This document shows, one piece after another, positions 49,930 to 61,200 of a stretch of 64,000 bases of DNA. This DNA is from Antrihabitans stalactiti (GTDB lineage Bacteria; Actinomycetota; Actinomycetes; Mycobacteriales; Mycobacteriaceae): positions 62,001 through 126,000 of the forward strand of contig NZ_VCQU01000008.1 of the NCBI RefSeq assembly GCF_012932915.1, in the 5' to 3' direction. Numbering within the stretch: the stretch's first letter is position 1; each line of letters starts with the position of its first letter. Made by a program: the position numbers and the translations under genes. The notes under the pieces are model-generated. The model was not told the DNA's origin and ran no database searches. It saw nothing but the letters and a program-made list of their open reading frames with translations.

Positions 49930-50805
49930 ATGACGACGCCACCCCTGCCGACGCTGTGCGGCGTGCCGGTGGCGACGGATCGGGCGTTGGTGATGGCGAT
50001 CGTCAACCGCACGCCGGACTCTTTTTACGACCGTGGCGCCACGTTCACCGACCGTGCGGCGATGTCTGCTGTCGACCGGGCGGTCGGCGAAGGCGCTGAC
50101 CTTGTCGACATCGGCGGTGTCAAGGCTGGTCCGGGGGACGAGGTGGATGCAAACGAGGAGGTCCGGCGGACTGTTCCGTTCGTCGCGGCGATCCGGTCGA
50201 AGTACCCGGACCTCTTGATCAGCATCGACACCTGGCGCGCGGAGGTAGCGCGGGAAGCTGTCGCCGAGGGTGCTGCGTTGATCAACGACACGTGGGCCGG
50301 AGCTGATCCGAAGCTCGTCGACGTCGCCGCCGAATTGAAGGTCGGCATCGTCTGCAGCCACACCGGAGGAGCGACGCCACGCACTCGTCCGCATCGCGTG
50401 CGCTATGTCGATGTGGTGGGCGACGTGGTCGCGGAGCTGGTGCGCGCGGCCGAACATGCGCGGTCCGTAGGGGTGGCAGCCGACTCGATCTTGATCGATC
50501 CGACCCATGATTTCGGCAAAAACACCTACCACGGGCTCGAGTTGTTGCGGCGAGTGGACGTTCTTGTAAACACCGGATGGCCAGTGCTTATGGCGCTTAG
50601 CAATAAGGATTTTATCGGGGAGACTCTGGGAGTAGACCTCACAGAGCGGCTCGAGGGGACACTGGCAGCGACGGCATTGGCAGCCGCTGGTGGTGCTCGG
50701 ATGTTCCGCGTTCATGAGGTGGCGTCCACGAGGCGGGTGGTCGACATGGTTGCAGCGATCCTGGGGACCAGACAGCCCGCGCACACAGTGAGGGGTTTGG
50801 CATGA
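49930..50805 (+). CDS. folP2: Dihydropteroate synthase homologue FolP2
   Basis: A 291-residue TIM-barrel protein. MAIVNRTPDSFYDRGATF, VDIGGVKAGPGDEVDANEEV, LISIDTWRAEVAREAVAEGA, INDTWAGADPKLVDVAAELK and DPTHDFGKNTYHGLELLRRV are DHPS-fold motifs, but residues differ from true FolP1 (for example INDTWAG instead of INDVSGG). In mycobacteria FolP2 (Rv1207) does not show DHPS activity, and it sits next to gpgS as here. It is therefore more likely linked to glucosylglycerate/MGLP metabolism than to folate. ATGA overlap with gpgS. Confidence 0.93.
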   Translation: MTTPPLPTLCGVPVATDRALVMAIVNRTPDSFYDRGATFTDRAAMSAVDRAVGEGADLVDIGGVKAGPGDEVDANEEVRRTVPFVAAIRSKYPDLLISIDTWRAEVAREAVAEGAALINDTWAGADPKLVDVAAELKVGIVCSHTGGATPRTRPHRVRYVDVVGDVVAELVRAAEHARSVGVAADSILIDPTHDFGKNTYHGLELLRRVDVLVNTGWPVLMALSNKDFIGETLGVDLTERLEGTLAATALAAAGGARMFRVHEVASTRRVVDMVAAILGTRQPAHTVRGLA

Positions 50806-51743
50806 CGCTCTCCGACATCACCAATACACCTGCGCACCGCGACTGGGCCGAAACAAACACCTGGGACAAACCCAGCTGGACGATCGAAGAGTTGGTCGCC
50901 GCGAAAGCCGGCCGGACCGTCTCCGTCGTCCTTCCCGCGCTGAACGAAGAACTTACCGTCGCGAAGGTCATCGACACGATCCATCCGCTCCTCGGCGGGC
51001 TGGTCGACGAACTGATCGTGCTCGACTCCGGTTCTACCGACGAGACCGCGGCACGTGCGCGCGCAGCCGGTGCGACGGTGATCAGCCGCGAACAGGCCGT
51101 TCCCGAACTGAGCCCGGTGCCCGGTAAAGGCGAGGTGCTGTGGCGATCGCTCGCCGCGGCAACCGGCGACATCATCGCCTTCATCGACTCCGACCTGATC
51201 AACCCCGATCCCGAGTTCGTGCCGAAGCTGCTCGGTCCGTTGCTGACGGTTCCCGGAGTACACCTCGTCAAGGGCTACTATCAGCGGCCGCTGCAGCACG
51301 GCGGGTCCGTCGAATCGAACGGCGGTGGGCGGGTCACGGAACTCGTCGCACGACCGCTGCTTTCCGCATTGCGCCCGGACCTGTCCAGCGTTCTGCAACC
51401 GCTCGGCGGCGAATACGCAGGCACCCGCGAACTCATGGCCTCGGTGCCCTTTGCCCCTGGCTACGGCGTCGAAATCGGCTTGCTCCTCGACACTTACGAG
51501 AAAATGGGTCTCGACGCGATAGGGCAGGTCAACCTCGGTATCCGCAAGCACCGCAACCGTCCGCTCAGCGACCTCGGCGTGATGAGTCGCCAGATCATAG
51601 GCACCCTTCTCGGCCGTTGTGGCATCAAAGATTCGGGCGCCGCACTCACGCAGTTCCCTCTCGACGGGGACAGTTTCATCGCGGTCAGCACTGAGGTCTC
51701 CCTCGCCGACCGCCCGCCGATGATTTCCCTCCGGCCAGTGTGA
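50802..51743 (+). CDS. gpgS: Glucosyl-3-phosphoglycerate synthase
   Basis: A 313-residue retaining GT-A glycosyltransferase of family 81, which transfers glucose from UDP-glucose to 3-phosphoglycerate, the first step of methylglucose lipopolysaccharide synthesis. SVVLPALNEELTVAKVIDTI begins the nucleotide site, IVLDSGSTDETAARAR and IIAFIDSDLINPDPEFV contain the metal-binding DxD, and GGEYAGTRELM, PFAPGYGVEIGLLLDTYEKM and GQVNLGIRKHRNRPL are the acceptor-site motifs. Homologue of Rv1208. Coupled to folP2 by overlap. In M. tuberculosis Rv1209-Rv1213 (including glgA and glgC) follow; here an NRPS does. Confidence 0.96.
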   Translation: MTLSDITNTPAHRDWAETNTWDKPSWTIEELVAAKAGRTVSVVLPALNEELTVAKVIDTIHPLLGGLVDELIVLDSGSTDETAARARAAGATVISREQAVPELSPVPGKGEVLWRSLAAATGDIIAFIDSDLINPDPEFVPKLLGPLLTVPGVHLVKGYYQRPLQHGGSVESNGGGRVTELVARPLLSALRPDLSSVLQPLGGEYAGTRELMASVPFAPGYGVEIGLLLDTYEKMGLDAIGQVNLGIRKHRNRPLSDLGVMSRQIIGTLLGRCGIKDSGAALTQFPLDGDSFIAVSTEVSLADRPPMISLRPV

Positions 51744-51758
51744 TAATGCATCGTTTTT

Positions 51759-51794
51759 GAGTCTTTTCGGAGTCTCTGGACTCCTAAAAGACTC
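51759..51794 (+). terminator. Hairpin terminator candidate after gpgS
   Basis: A 16-bp stem with one mismatch (GAGTCTTTTCGGAGTC and its near-complement), four-base loop TCTG, starting 16 bases after the gpgS stop. No T-run follows, as in many actinobacterial hairpin terminators. Confidence 0.6.
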
Positions 51795-51860
51795 ACAGGG
51801 GTGGGTTTGACCTCGGAAAACGCGCTGAATCAACGAATTGCCGCACGTCGGAATTCCGTC

Positions 51861-51900
51861 GTGCCGAATTGAATTGCTTCAATTCGACACAATTCGACAC
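51861..51900. promoter_or_regulatory. AT-rich inverted repeat with tandem 10-mer
   Basis: GTGCCGAATTGAA and TTCAATTCGACAC (12 of 13 pairs, four-base spacer) at 51861-51890; the last ten bases, AATTCGACAC, are then repeated directly at 51891-51900. This gives three spaced AATTCG-type half-sites and looks like a binding site for a dimeric regulator. Confidence 0.45.
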
Positions 51901-52141
51901 GCGGTAGGTGTCTCATTCGTAATGAAGCCGAGACCATTCGGTGACCTTGGCGTCTCTAGGGCTCTGACCTCGGTAAATAGTTGGCTGGCGTGGATGAATT
52001 ACCCCCACGCGAGGTTTGCGAATTCGCTCCGAATCGGGGTTTGCGCATGTTATGGACCCCCGCCCGACGTCGACGCGATTTGAAAAGGTGAAAATCTCGC
52101 CCATCCAAACCAGCACTCGCTCCGAATCGTCAATTGGAGGT

Positions 52142-52166
52142 CCGACTGCACCTTAGGTGCATTCGG
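52142..52166. promoter_or_regulatory. 25-bp inverted repeat upstream of the NRPS gene
   Basis: CCGACTGCACC and GGTGCATTCGG form 11-base arms with one mismatch around TTA. The centre lies 80 bases before the NRPS GTG, a good place for an operator or for a hairpin in the leader. It does not fit the IdeR iron-box consensus. Confidence 0.45.
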
Positions 52167-52233
52167 AATACCGCGCTCGGGTTGTTGTGAAGCGATTCGC
52201 GCAGCCCGACCAAATGACAGGGGCTGGAGTCTC

Positions 52234-55200
52234 GTGGGTTCGCTGAGTCCGGATCGATTCGAAGGCAGTGACACCGATGCCGCCGGTATTCCGGAGGGTG
52301 CGTTCGCTCTATCAGCAAGTCAGCGAGCTGTCTGGTTCGCTCAGCAGCTGACGCCGGACACACCGATCGTCATTGCGCAGTACGTGGAGCTTCAGGGGGA
52401 CCTGCAGATCGATCTGCTCCGCCGCGTAGCGGTGGAGGCCGGCGAGGACTTCCAATCGCCGTTCTTGCAGCTCATCGAAATCAACGGCGAGCCCTACCAG
52501 TTCATCGACCCAAGCCTGGACCGTTCGATTCCTGTTGTGGACTTCGGCTCCGAGGCAGATCCGGCCGCCGCAGCGCTGGAATGGATGAACGCAGACATCG
52601 CCAAGCCGATCACCCTCGCCGGCCATCGCTTGGTCGAGATGTACATACTGCGGCTCGCTGAGCAGCACCACTTGTGGTACAGCCGAATTCACCACGTCGC
52701 CCTCGACGGCTACGGCGCGATGACGATGGTCAACCGCATCGCCGCGCTGTACACAGCCGCGCTCGACGGCACCGACGCCGGACCGAACACCGCAGTCGAC
52801 CTGCGGACCCTGTCGACGGCTGACCTCGACTACCGGTCGTCGAGCCGATTCGTCGACGACGGCAAGTACTGGGCAGAACGCACGCCGGCGCAGGGGAGCG
52901 GCTCGACACTCAGCCACACCATCGGTCGCGTCGCCGCGCGCAGCAAGCTCGAAAGTGCGCCGCTGCCGGCCGAAGTCATGGAGCGGTTGAACGAGGCCGA
53001 CCAGCGCTCACGTGGGGCAGCTCCGGCAAGCCTCATCGCGGCGTTCGCGACCTACCTGTCCCGCATGACCGGGCAGGAGGACGTCCTCGTCCAGATGCCG
53101 GTGTCGGGTCGACGGACCATGCAGCTGCGCAAGTCCGGCGGCATGTTCGTCAATGTCGCGCCGCTTCGAATCAGCGTCCGCGCCGACGACACGATCGCCG
53201 ACCTGGTCGGCCGCGTTCAGCTCGAGCTGATGGGCGCGCTGCGCCACCAGAGCTACAGCCTCGAAGACATTCGCCGAGACGCCGGTGGCGATTCGCGCCG
53301 GTTCGACGCGCCGATGGTCAACGTGATGTTGTTCCGCCAGGCGCTGCAGTTGGGACCGATCGTCGGTGAGTTCCACATCATCACCTCGGGTCCGGTAGAA
53401 GACCTGCTGGTCAACATCTACCAATCCGGAACGCCGGCAAAGACGTTCGTCGACTTCCGATCCAACCCCAATCGCTACGGCGACGCCGAGCTGCACGAGC
53501 ACCATCGCCGGTTCGTCGAGCTCATCGACGACTTCGCGAAAGCCGATCAGCACGACCTGGTTTCGAGCGTGCACGCCGAAAGTGCACACGCCGGAGCCGA
53601 GTTGGCACGGCTGGCGCAACAGCTGGAGTTCTGGCGCACCGAGCTCGACGGTGCTCCGGCCATACTCGACCTCCCGTGCATCAGGCCGCGCCCGGCGCAC
53701 GGATCGGGCCGCCTCGACAAGGTCGACGTCCAACTCCGCGCAGACGTCCACAGCAAGCTCGTCGAACTTGCCGAGGGCATCGGCTCCGATGTCTTCACGC
53801 TGATCCACGCTGCGCTCGCCGTGTTGCTGTGCCGGTTGGGCGATACCGACGACGTCGTGATCGGAACCCCGGTCGGCACCGGCGCAGACGTGAACTTCGT
53901 GTCGCTGCGCAGCCGCATCGACCTGTCGCAGTCGTTCCACGATGTCTACGCCGACGTGCACGAACGTGACGGGGCAGCGTATCGGAACGCGGAGATCCCG
54001 CTGCGCCGCTTGGTCGCCGAACTCGATCTGCCGCGGCCGGCCGACAACGAGCCGCCATTCCAGATTCTGCTCGAGCGCGAGCCAGCCGAAGAGTTCGGCA
54101 CCGCGGTCGACCTGCGGGTCACCGTCTGGGAGGACCTCGGCGCCGGCACGGCAGCCGAAGGCATCTACACGCGGGTGGCCTTCGCCACGGACCTGTTCGA
54201 ATCCGCCACCGTCGACGGCTATGCAACCCGGTTGCGTCGCCTACTCGAGGCCGTCGCTGCCGATCCGACGATGCCGGTCGGTGACGTCGACATCCTCGAC
54301 ACCACCGAGCACGTCGCGTTGGTCCCGCGCCTGGGCCGCCTCGGTGCAGTCCCGCAGACGCTGCCGGAGATCCTGACAGCCGCAGCGGCGGACCCCAAGC
54401 GGACCGCACTCGTCTTCGGCGACCGTGAGCTCACCTACGGTGAACTCGATGCACGCTCCAACCAGTTGGCCCGCCTGCTCATCGGGCGTGGCGTTGGTCC
54501 GGAATCGGTTGTCGCCCTGGCATTGCCGCGGTCCATCGAATCCGTCCTCGCGGTGTGGGCAGTCGCCAAAACCGGTGCGGCGTTCGTGCCGGTGGACCCG
54601 AAGTACCCGGCCGATCGCATCGAGCACATGCTCACCGATTCGGGCGCCGTGCTCGGCATCACGACGACCGAGTTCGCGGGCGTCCTCCTCGACACCGTCG
54701 ACTGGCTGGTCGTCGACGATGAAAAGACCACGCGCAAGATGGCTACGAGCTTCACTGCTCCGATCGCCGATGCCGAGCGCACCGCTTCGTTGCGGATCGA
54801 GCACCCGGCCTACGTCATCTACACCTCGGGGTCGACGGGCGTGCCGAAGGGCGTCGTCGTCAGCCACTCCGGCCTTGCGAACCTCGCCCAAGAAGAGCGG
54901 GACCGCTACGGCGTGACGTCGGAGTCGCGGACGCTGCACTTCTCGTCGCCGAGCTTCGATGCATCGATTCTCGAACTGATGCTCGCCGTCGGTGCAGGCG
55001 CGACGATGGTGATCGCACCTACCACCGTCTTCGGTGGTGCCGAACTCGCGAATCTGCTTGCCACACAGCACGTCACTCACGCGTTCGTCACGCCGGCCGC
55101 ATTGGCGTCGGTCGACCCGGCGGGCCTCGACGAACTCGAATGCGTCGTGACCGGTGGCGAGGCGTGCTCACCCGAACTGGTGCAGACCTGGGCGCCGGGC

Positions 55201-58200
55201 CGGACGATGTTCAACGCGTACGGACCGACGGAGACCACCGTCGTCGCAGCTCTCAGTAGCGCATTGCAGCCCGGCGCGGGTGCGCCGATCGGTGTGCCGC
55301 CGATGGGCTACGGCGCGATCGTCCTGGACCGTCGCCTCCAGCCGGTGCCCGCGGGCGTGCCCGGTGAGCTGTACGTCACCGGGGAAGGTCTGGCACGCGG
55401 GTACCGAAACCGCGCCGGACTGTCCGCACAACGCTTCATCGCCAGCGCATTCGGGCCTGCAGGCACTCGCATGTACCGCACCGGCGACGTCGTCCGCTGG
55501 AACGAGTCCGGCGAGCTGGAGTACCTCGGCCGGTCCGATCAGCAGGTCAAGATCCGTGGCTTCCGAATCGAATTGGGCGAAATCGACGCCACCCTGTTGG
55601 CGCATCCCGATGTCGCGTTCGCGATCACGTTCGGGCACACGCGGGAATCGGGCGAGACCGTTCTCGTCTCCTACGCGCGGTCGACGAATGCCGGCCTCAC
55701 CACGCAGGACCTGATCGACCACGCGGCGAAGAGCCTTCCCGCGCACATGGTTCCGGCCGCGCTGGTGCTCCTCGACGAGATCCCACTGACCGGTGCTGGC
55801 AAGCTCGATCGAAAGGCTTTGCCTGCACCGAATTTCGATCGGCGGACCAGCGGTTACCAGGCTCCGGTGACGGCAGCCGAGATCGCGATCGCCGAAGTTT
55901 TCGCAGCTGTTCTGAACGCCGACCAGGTCGGTGTCGACGACAGCTTCTTCGATTTGGGTGGCAACTCACTTGTAGCCACTCGCGTCACCGCGCGCGTCAA
56001 TGCCGCGCTCGGTGCCGAAATCGGTGTACTCGACTTGTTCGAGGCACCGACCGTGCGGACGCTCGCGGCCCGGGTCACAAGCCGTGGACCGCGAGCGTCA
56101 GCCCGGCCTCAGCTAGTGCCCCGCCAGCGCCCGACCGCTGTGCCGATTTCCCTTGCGCAGCAGCGGCTGTGGTTTATCAACCAGCTGGAATCCGAGTCCG
56201 CGGCCTACAACATTCCGGTCGCTGTTCGCCTGCGCGGTGAGCTCGATCTCGCTGCATTGACGGATGCGGTCCGCGATGTCGTCGAACGCCACGAGAGCCT
56301 TCGCACCGTGTTCCCGGATTCCGACCACGGACCACTGCAAGTCGTTCTCCCGGTCGGCGACGCGCTCCCCGATCTGACACCGATCGACATCGACGAGAGC
56401 GAACTCGATGCGCGATTGGCGGAGATCGCCCGATCCGGATTCGCCGTCACGACCGAGTCGCCGCTGAAAACTGCGCTGCTGCGCATCGATTCGAGCGAGC
56501 ACGTGCTTGCGCTCGTCGTCCATCACATTGCAGCCGACGGCTACTCGATGGTGCCGCTCGCTCGCGACGTGATGAGTGCGTACGCCGCACGCGCCACGGG
56601 CCAGGCCCCGTCCTGGGCTCCACTCACTGTGCAATATGCGGACTACGCAATGTGGCAGCGCGATCTCCTCGGATCGGCCACCGACGACTCGAGTCTGCTC
56701 AGCCAGCAGGTCTCCTATTGGCAATCCGCACTTGCCGGATTGCCCGAATTGCTCGAGCTCCCGACGGACCGTCCGCGCCCGGCGCGCCAGACGATGCGCG
56801 GCGGCGTCGAAACCTTCTCGATCGACGCGGACTTGCACCGCAAGCTCGTCGATGTCGCGGCTCGACACGACGCGAGCCTCTTCATGGTTCTGCATGCGGC
56901 GCTGGCCGCGATGCTGTCGCGACTGAGCGGCGCACAGGACATCGCCATCGGCACGCCGGTCGCCGGTCGCGGTGACGCAGCGCTCGACGACATGGTTGGC
57001 ATGTTCGTGAATACCGTTGTGCTGCGGACGAAGACCGCGCCGACGACGCCGTTCGCCCAGCTGGTCGCCGACGCCCGCGCTACGGACCTCGCCGCATTCG
57101 GCAACGCCGAGGTGCCGTTCGACCGGTTGGTCGAGGCACTCGCAGTGCCACGCTCGGCGTCGTTCAGCCCGCTCTTCCAGGTGCTACTCGTTCTGCGAAA
57201 CTTCGCGCAGGCAACGCTGCAGCTGCCTGGCCTTCAGGTCGATGTGAGCCCGCTGTCCAGCGGTGCGGCGAAGTTCGACCTGGAGCTCGGTATCTCGGAG
57301 ACAATCGACGGCGGACTGGCAGCCGAGTTCACCTACGCCGCCGAACTTTTCGACCCCGCCACCGTCGCAAGCTTCGCGACGCGGTTCGTTCGGTTGCTCG
57401 ACGAGATCGCGGACGACACCACCGTCGCGATCGGCGACATCGACCTGCTCGGCGACGACGAGCGGACTGTCGTTCTCGATCGGTGGAATTCGACCGAACA
57501 TGCCGTGCCGGACTGCACACTCGTCGATCTGTTCGACGCGCAGGTCGCCAAGACGCCGGACGCCGTGGCGCTGGTGTTCGACGGTCAGGAACTGACCTAC
57601 GCCGAGTTCGACGCTCGCGCGAATCAGCTGGCCCGGCATCTGATGTCGATCGGAGTCGGACCCGAGCAGTTCGTCGGCCTTGCGATGCGGCGCTCCTTCG
57701 ACCTGCTCGTCGGCATGTACGCGATCGTGAAGGCCGGCGGCGCCTATGTGCCGATCGACCCGGACCATCCGGCAGCGCGCAATGCCTACGTGCTCGACAG
57801 CGCCCGACCGGTCTGTGTGCTCACGACGACACGCGACCGCGAAGCGCTGGATACCAGCGTTCCCGTCCTCGAAATCGACGCACTCGACCTGTCCGGCAAC
57901 GATTCCGCGCCGGTCACGGGTGTCGCACTTCGACCGTCGAACACGGCCTACGTCATCTACACCTCGGGTTCGACCGGCCGTCCGAAGGGTGTCGCTGTCA
58001 CCCACAGCGGCATCGTGAACCGCCTGCTGTGGATGCAGGGGCAGTACAACATCGACGGTTCCGACGTCGTATTGCAGAAGACGCCAGCCACATTCGACGT
58101 CTCCGTCTGGGAGTTCTTCTGGCCCTTGCAGACCGGTGCGCGGCTCGTCATCGCCGCACCCGACGGACACCGCGACCCGGTGTACCTGTCACAGCTCATT

Positions 58201-61200
58201 GCCGACCAGCAGGTCACGGTGCTGCACTTCGTGCCGTCCATGCTCTCGGCCTTCACCGCGGGTGCCGTTGCCCAGCAATGTGATTCGTTGCGATTGGTGT
58301 TCTGCAGCGGCGAGGCATTGCCGCCCGCCACCGCAGCCGCACTGCGCGAGATCAGTGGCGCTGCACTGCACAACCTGTACGGACCGACCGAGGCGTCCGT
58401 CGACGTCACCTACTGGGAATGCACAGCCGCCGACCACACGGTCGTGCCGATCGGCGCTCCGGTGTGGAACACCCAGCTCTACGTGCTCGACGAACGCCTG
58501 CGCCCGGTCCCCGTTGGAGTAGCGGGGGAGTTGTACCTCGCGGGCACCCAGCTTGCCCGGGGGTACGTTGGCCGCGCGGCCCTGACCGCCGACCGCTTCG
58601 TCGCCAGCCCGTTCGCCCCCGAAGCTCGCATGTACCGCACCGGTGACCTGGTGCGCTGGATGGCATCTGGAAATCTCGAATACATCGGTCGAACCGACTT
58701 CCAGGTGAAGGTCCGCGGTCTGCGGATCGAGCTGCCCGAGATCGAACTCGCCCTTCTCGCCGAGCCGACGGTCGCGCAGTCCGTCGTTGTTGTCCACAAC
58801 GACCCGGCGACCGGTCCGGCGCTCGTTGGCTACGTTGTGCCGCAGGTGAATGCCACCGTTGACACCGCGGCACTGAAGGCCGCCGTGGCAACCACACTGC
58901 CCGCCTACATGGTTCCGGCGCAGCTGATCGTGCTCGACGCCTTCCCGCTGAACGCCAGTGGAAAGCTCGATCGCAAGGCGCTTCCGGCACCGGTATTCGA
59001 AGCGACCGCAACCGAATTCGTCGCTGCGCAGTCCGGCGCCGAAGAGGTCCTCGTCGCGATCTTCGCTGACCTGCTCGGCACCGACCGCGTCGGCATCCAC
59101 GACGACTTCTTCGCCCTCGGCGGAAACTCGCTGGTGGCAACACGACTCGCGGCACGCGCCGCCGCCGCACTCGGCGCACAGGTCAGCGTTCGCGACGTCT
59201 TCGACGCACCGACCGTCGCAGGCCTCGCTGGCCGCATCTCGTCGGCAACGGCATCGGGTCGCCCGGTGCTTCGCGCGACCACCCGGCCCAATCCAGTGCC
59301 GGTGTCGTTCGCCCAGCGGCGCATGTGGTTCATCAACCAGTACGACACGTCGTCGGCGGCATACAACGTCGCGATCGCGGTTCGCCTCGGCGGCAACCTC
59401 GACCACACCGCACTCGAAGCCGCGATTTCCGACGTCCTCGAGCGGCACGAGTCGCTTCGCACGAAGTTTCCAATGGTGGGCAACGAGCCCACGCAACAGG
59501 TTGTGCCCACTCACGAGGTGTTGCGCAATTTGTCGTCGAATCCCGTGGCCGACGCCGATCTCCACAACACGATCGCTCGCGTCGCAGCCACGGGATTCGA
59601 CGTGGCTTCCGAGGTCCCGACCCGGCTGGTACTGCTCGAAGCCGGCCCGACCGAGCACGTACTCGTCGTTGTCGTGCATCACATTTCGGCCGACGGCTTC
59701 TCGATGGGACCCCTGGTCCGCGATGTGATGGTCGCCTACAGCAGCCGGGTCGCGCAGCTGGAACCGCAGTGGGCGCCACTGGAAGTCCAGTACGCGGACT
59801 TCGCAGCATGGCAGCGTGAACTGCTCGGCTCCGAAAACGATCCCGAGTCACTGGCGTCGAAGCAGCTCGACTTCTGGCGGGGTGCCCTCGCGGGTGCGCC
59901 GGACCTGCTGCAGTTGCCGCTGGACCGCCCGCGGCCCACTCGCCGCGATGCGCGCGGGTCGAAGGTCACCTTCGAGATCGACGCCGAATTGCACCGCAAG
60001 GTAGTGCATTTGGCGCGCGCACACAGTTCCAGCGTGTTCATGACGATGCATGCCGCGCTGGCGGTCCTGCTCGGCCGACTCGGTGACACCGACGACGTGC
60101 TGATCGGTACCCCGATCGCCGGTCGTGGCGATCGCGCGGTCGACGACCTGGTCGGCATGTTCGTCAACACCCTCGTCCTGCGCACCGAGGTCATGGGCGC
60201 AGCGTCGTTCGCAGACCTTCTCGCACAGGTTCGCGAGACGGACCTGCGGGCGTATGCGCACGCGGACGTCCCGTTCGAGCGGCTCGTCGAGCTGCTGAAT
60301 CCGGAACGGTCCACGGCCTATTCACCACTCTTCCAGGTGATGCTCGAGTTCCAGGACATCGCCCGGCCGAGCTTGGAACTGCCAGGCCTGACGGCGACGC
60401 CGTTCGACCTCGAGTCGGGGATCGCGAACTTCGACCTGCAACTCACCCTCGGCGAAGACTTCGACGAGACCGGCGCACCCGCCGGTGTCAGCGCAAGCTT
60501 CACCTACGCGACCGACATCTTCGACGCCACGACGGTCGAGACCTTCGCAGCACGATTCGTACGGATTCTCGACGCAGTCAGCAACGATGCCCGGCACGCA
60601 GTCGGTGACATCGATATCCTCGATCAGCGCGAGAGTGCCTCGCTCACACCGGTTCTCGGTGACCTCGACACGACACCGCTGACGCTGCCCGAATTGCTGG
60701 CGCGCGCAGTGGCCGTCGATCCCGAGTCGATGGCGCTGTCCTTCGAGGGCCGCGCAGTGTCCTACCGCGAACTCGACGAGCGGTCCAACCAACTTGCACG
60801 CATCCTGATCGGCCGCGGTGTCGGACCGGAAATGTTTGTCTCGGTCGCGATGTCGCGCTCGATCGAGTCCGTCGTCTCGGTCTGGGCAATCGCCAAGGCG
60901 GGTGCCGCCTTCCTGCCCGTGGATCCGAGTTACCCCGCCGACCGAATCGAATACATGCTCAGCGATTCGGGCGCCGCACTCGGACTTACCGTTTCGGAGA
61001 AGCTCGGCCGCCTGCCAGAGACCACGCCGTGGTTGGTCGTCGACGTTGCGACACCCGACGCCTCGTCGGCTCCGATCGATGCCGACGAACTGCGCGCACC
61101 GCTGCGCCTCGGCGATCCGGCCTACTTGATCTACACCTCGGGTTCGACCGGCAAGCCGAAGGGCGTTGTCGTCACCCACTACGGCCTGGCGAACTTCGCC

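Larger units (their letters stand above)
51744..52233. other. 490-bp intergenic region before the NRPS gene
   Basis: No convincing gene. It is visibly more AT-rich than its surroundings, especially 51740-51930. It holds a hairpin after gpgS (51759-51794), an inverted repeat plus tandem 10-mer (51861-51900) and a second inverted repeat near the NRPS start (52142-52166). A short frame at 51838-52083 exists but has no ribosome site and poor codon character. Confidence 0.7.

Noticed and set aside
49930-50805. A true folate-pathway dihydropteroate synthase
   Set aside because: The sequence and its gpgS neighbour match FolP2, which in mycobacteria lacks that activity; key DHPS blocks are altered.
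51838-52083. 81-codon plus-strand frame between gpgS and the NRPS
   Set aside because: No ribosome site, no recognisable motif, and it crosses the candidate regulatory repeats; not supported as a gene.
52142-52166. Possible IdeR/DmdR iron box before the NRPS
   Set aside because: The palindrome has TTA in the centre with GCACC/GGTGC arms and does not fit the TTAGG...CCTAA half-site order, so siderophore-type iron control cannot be claimed.
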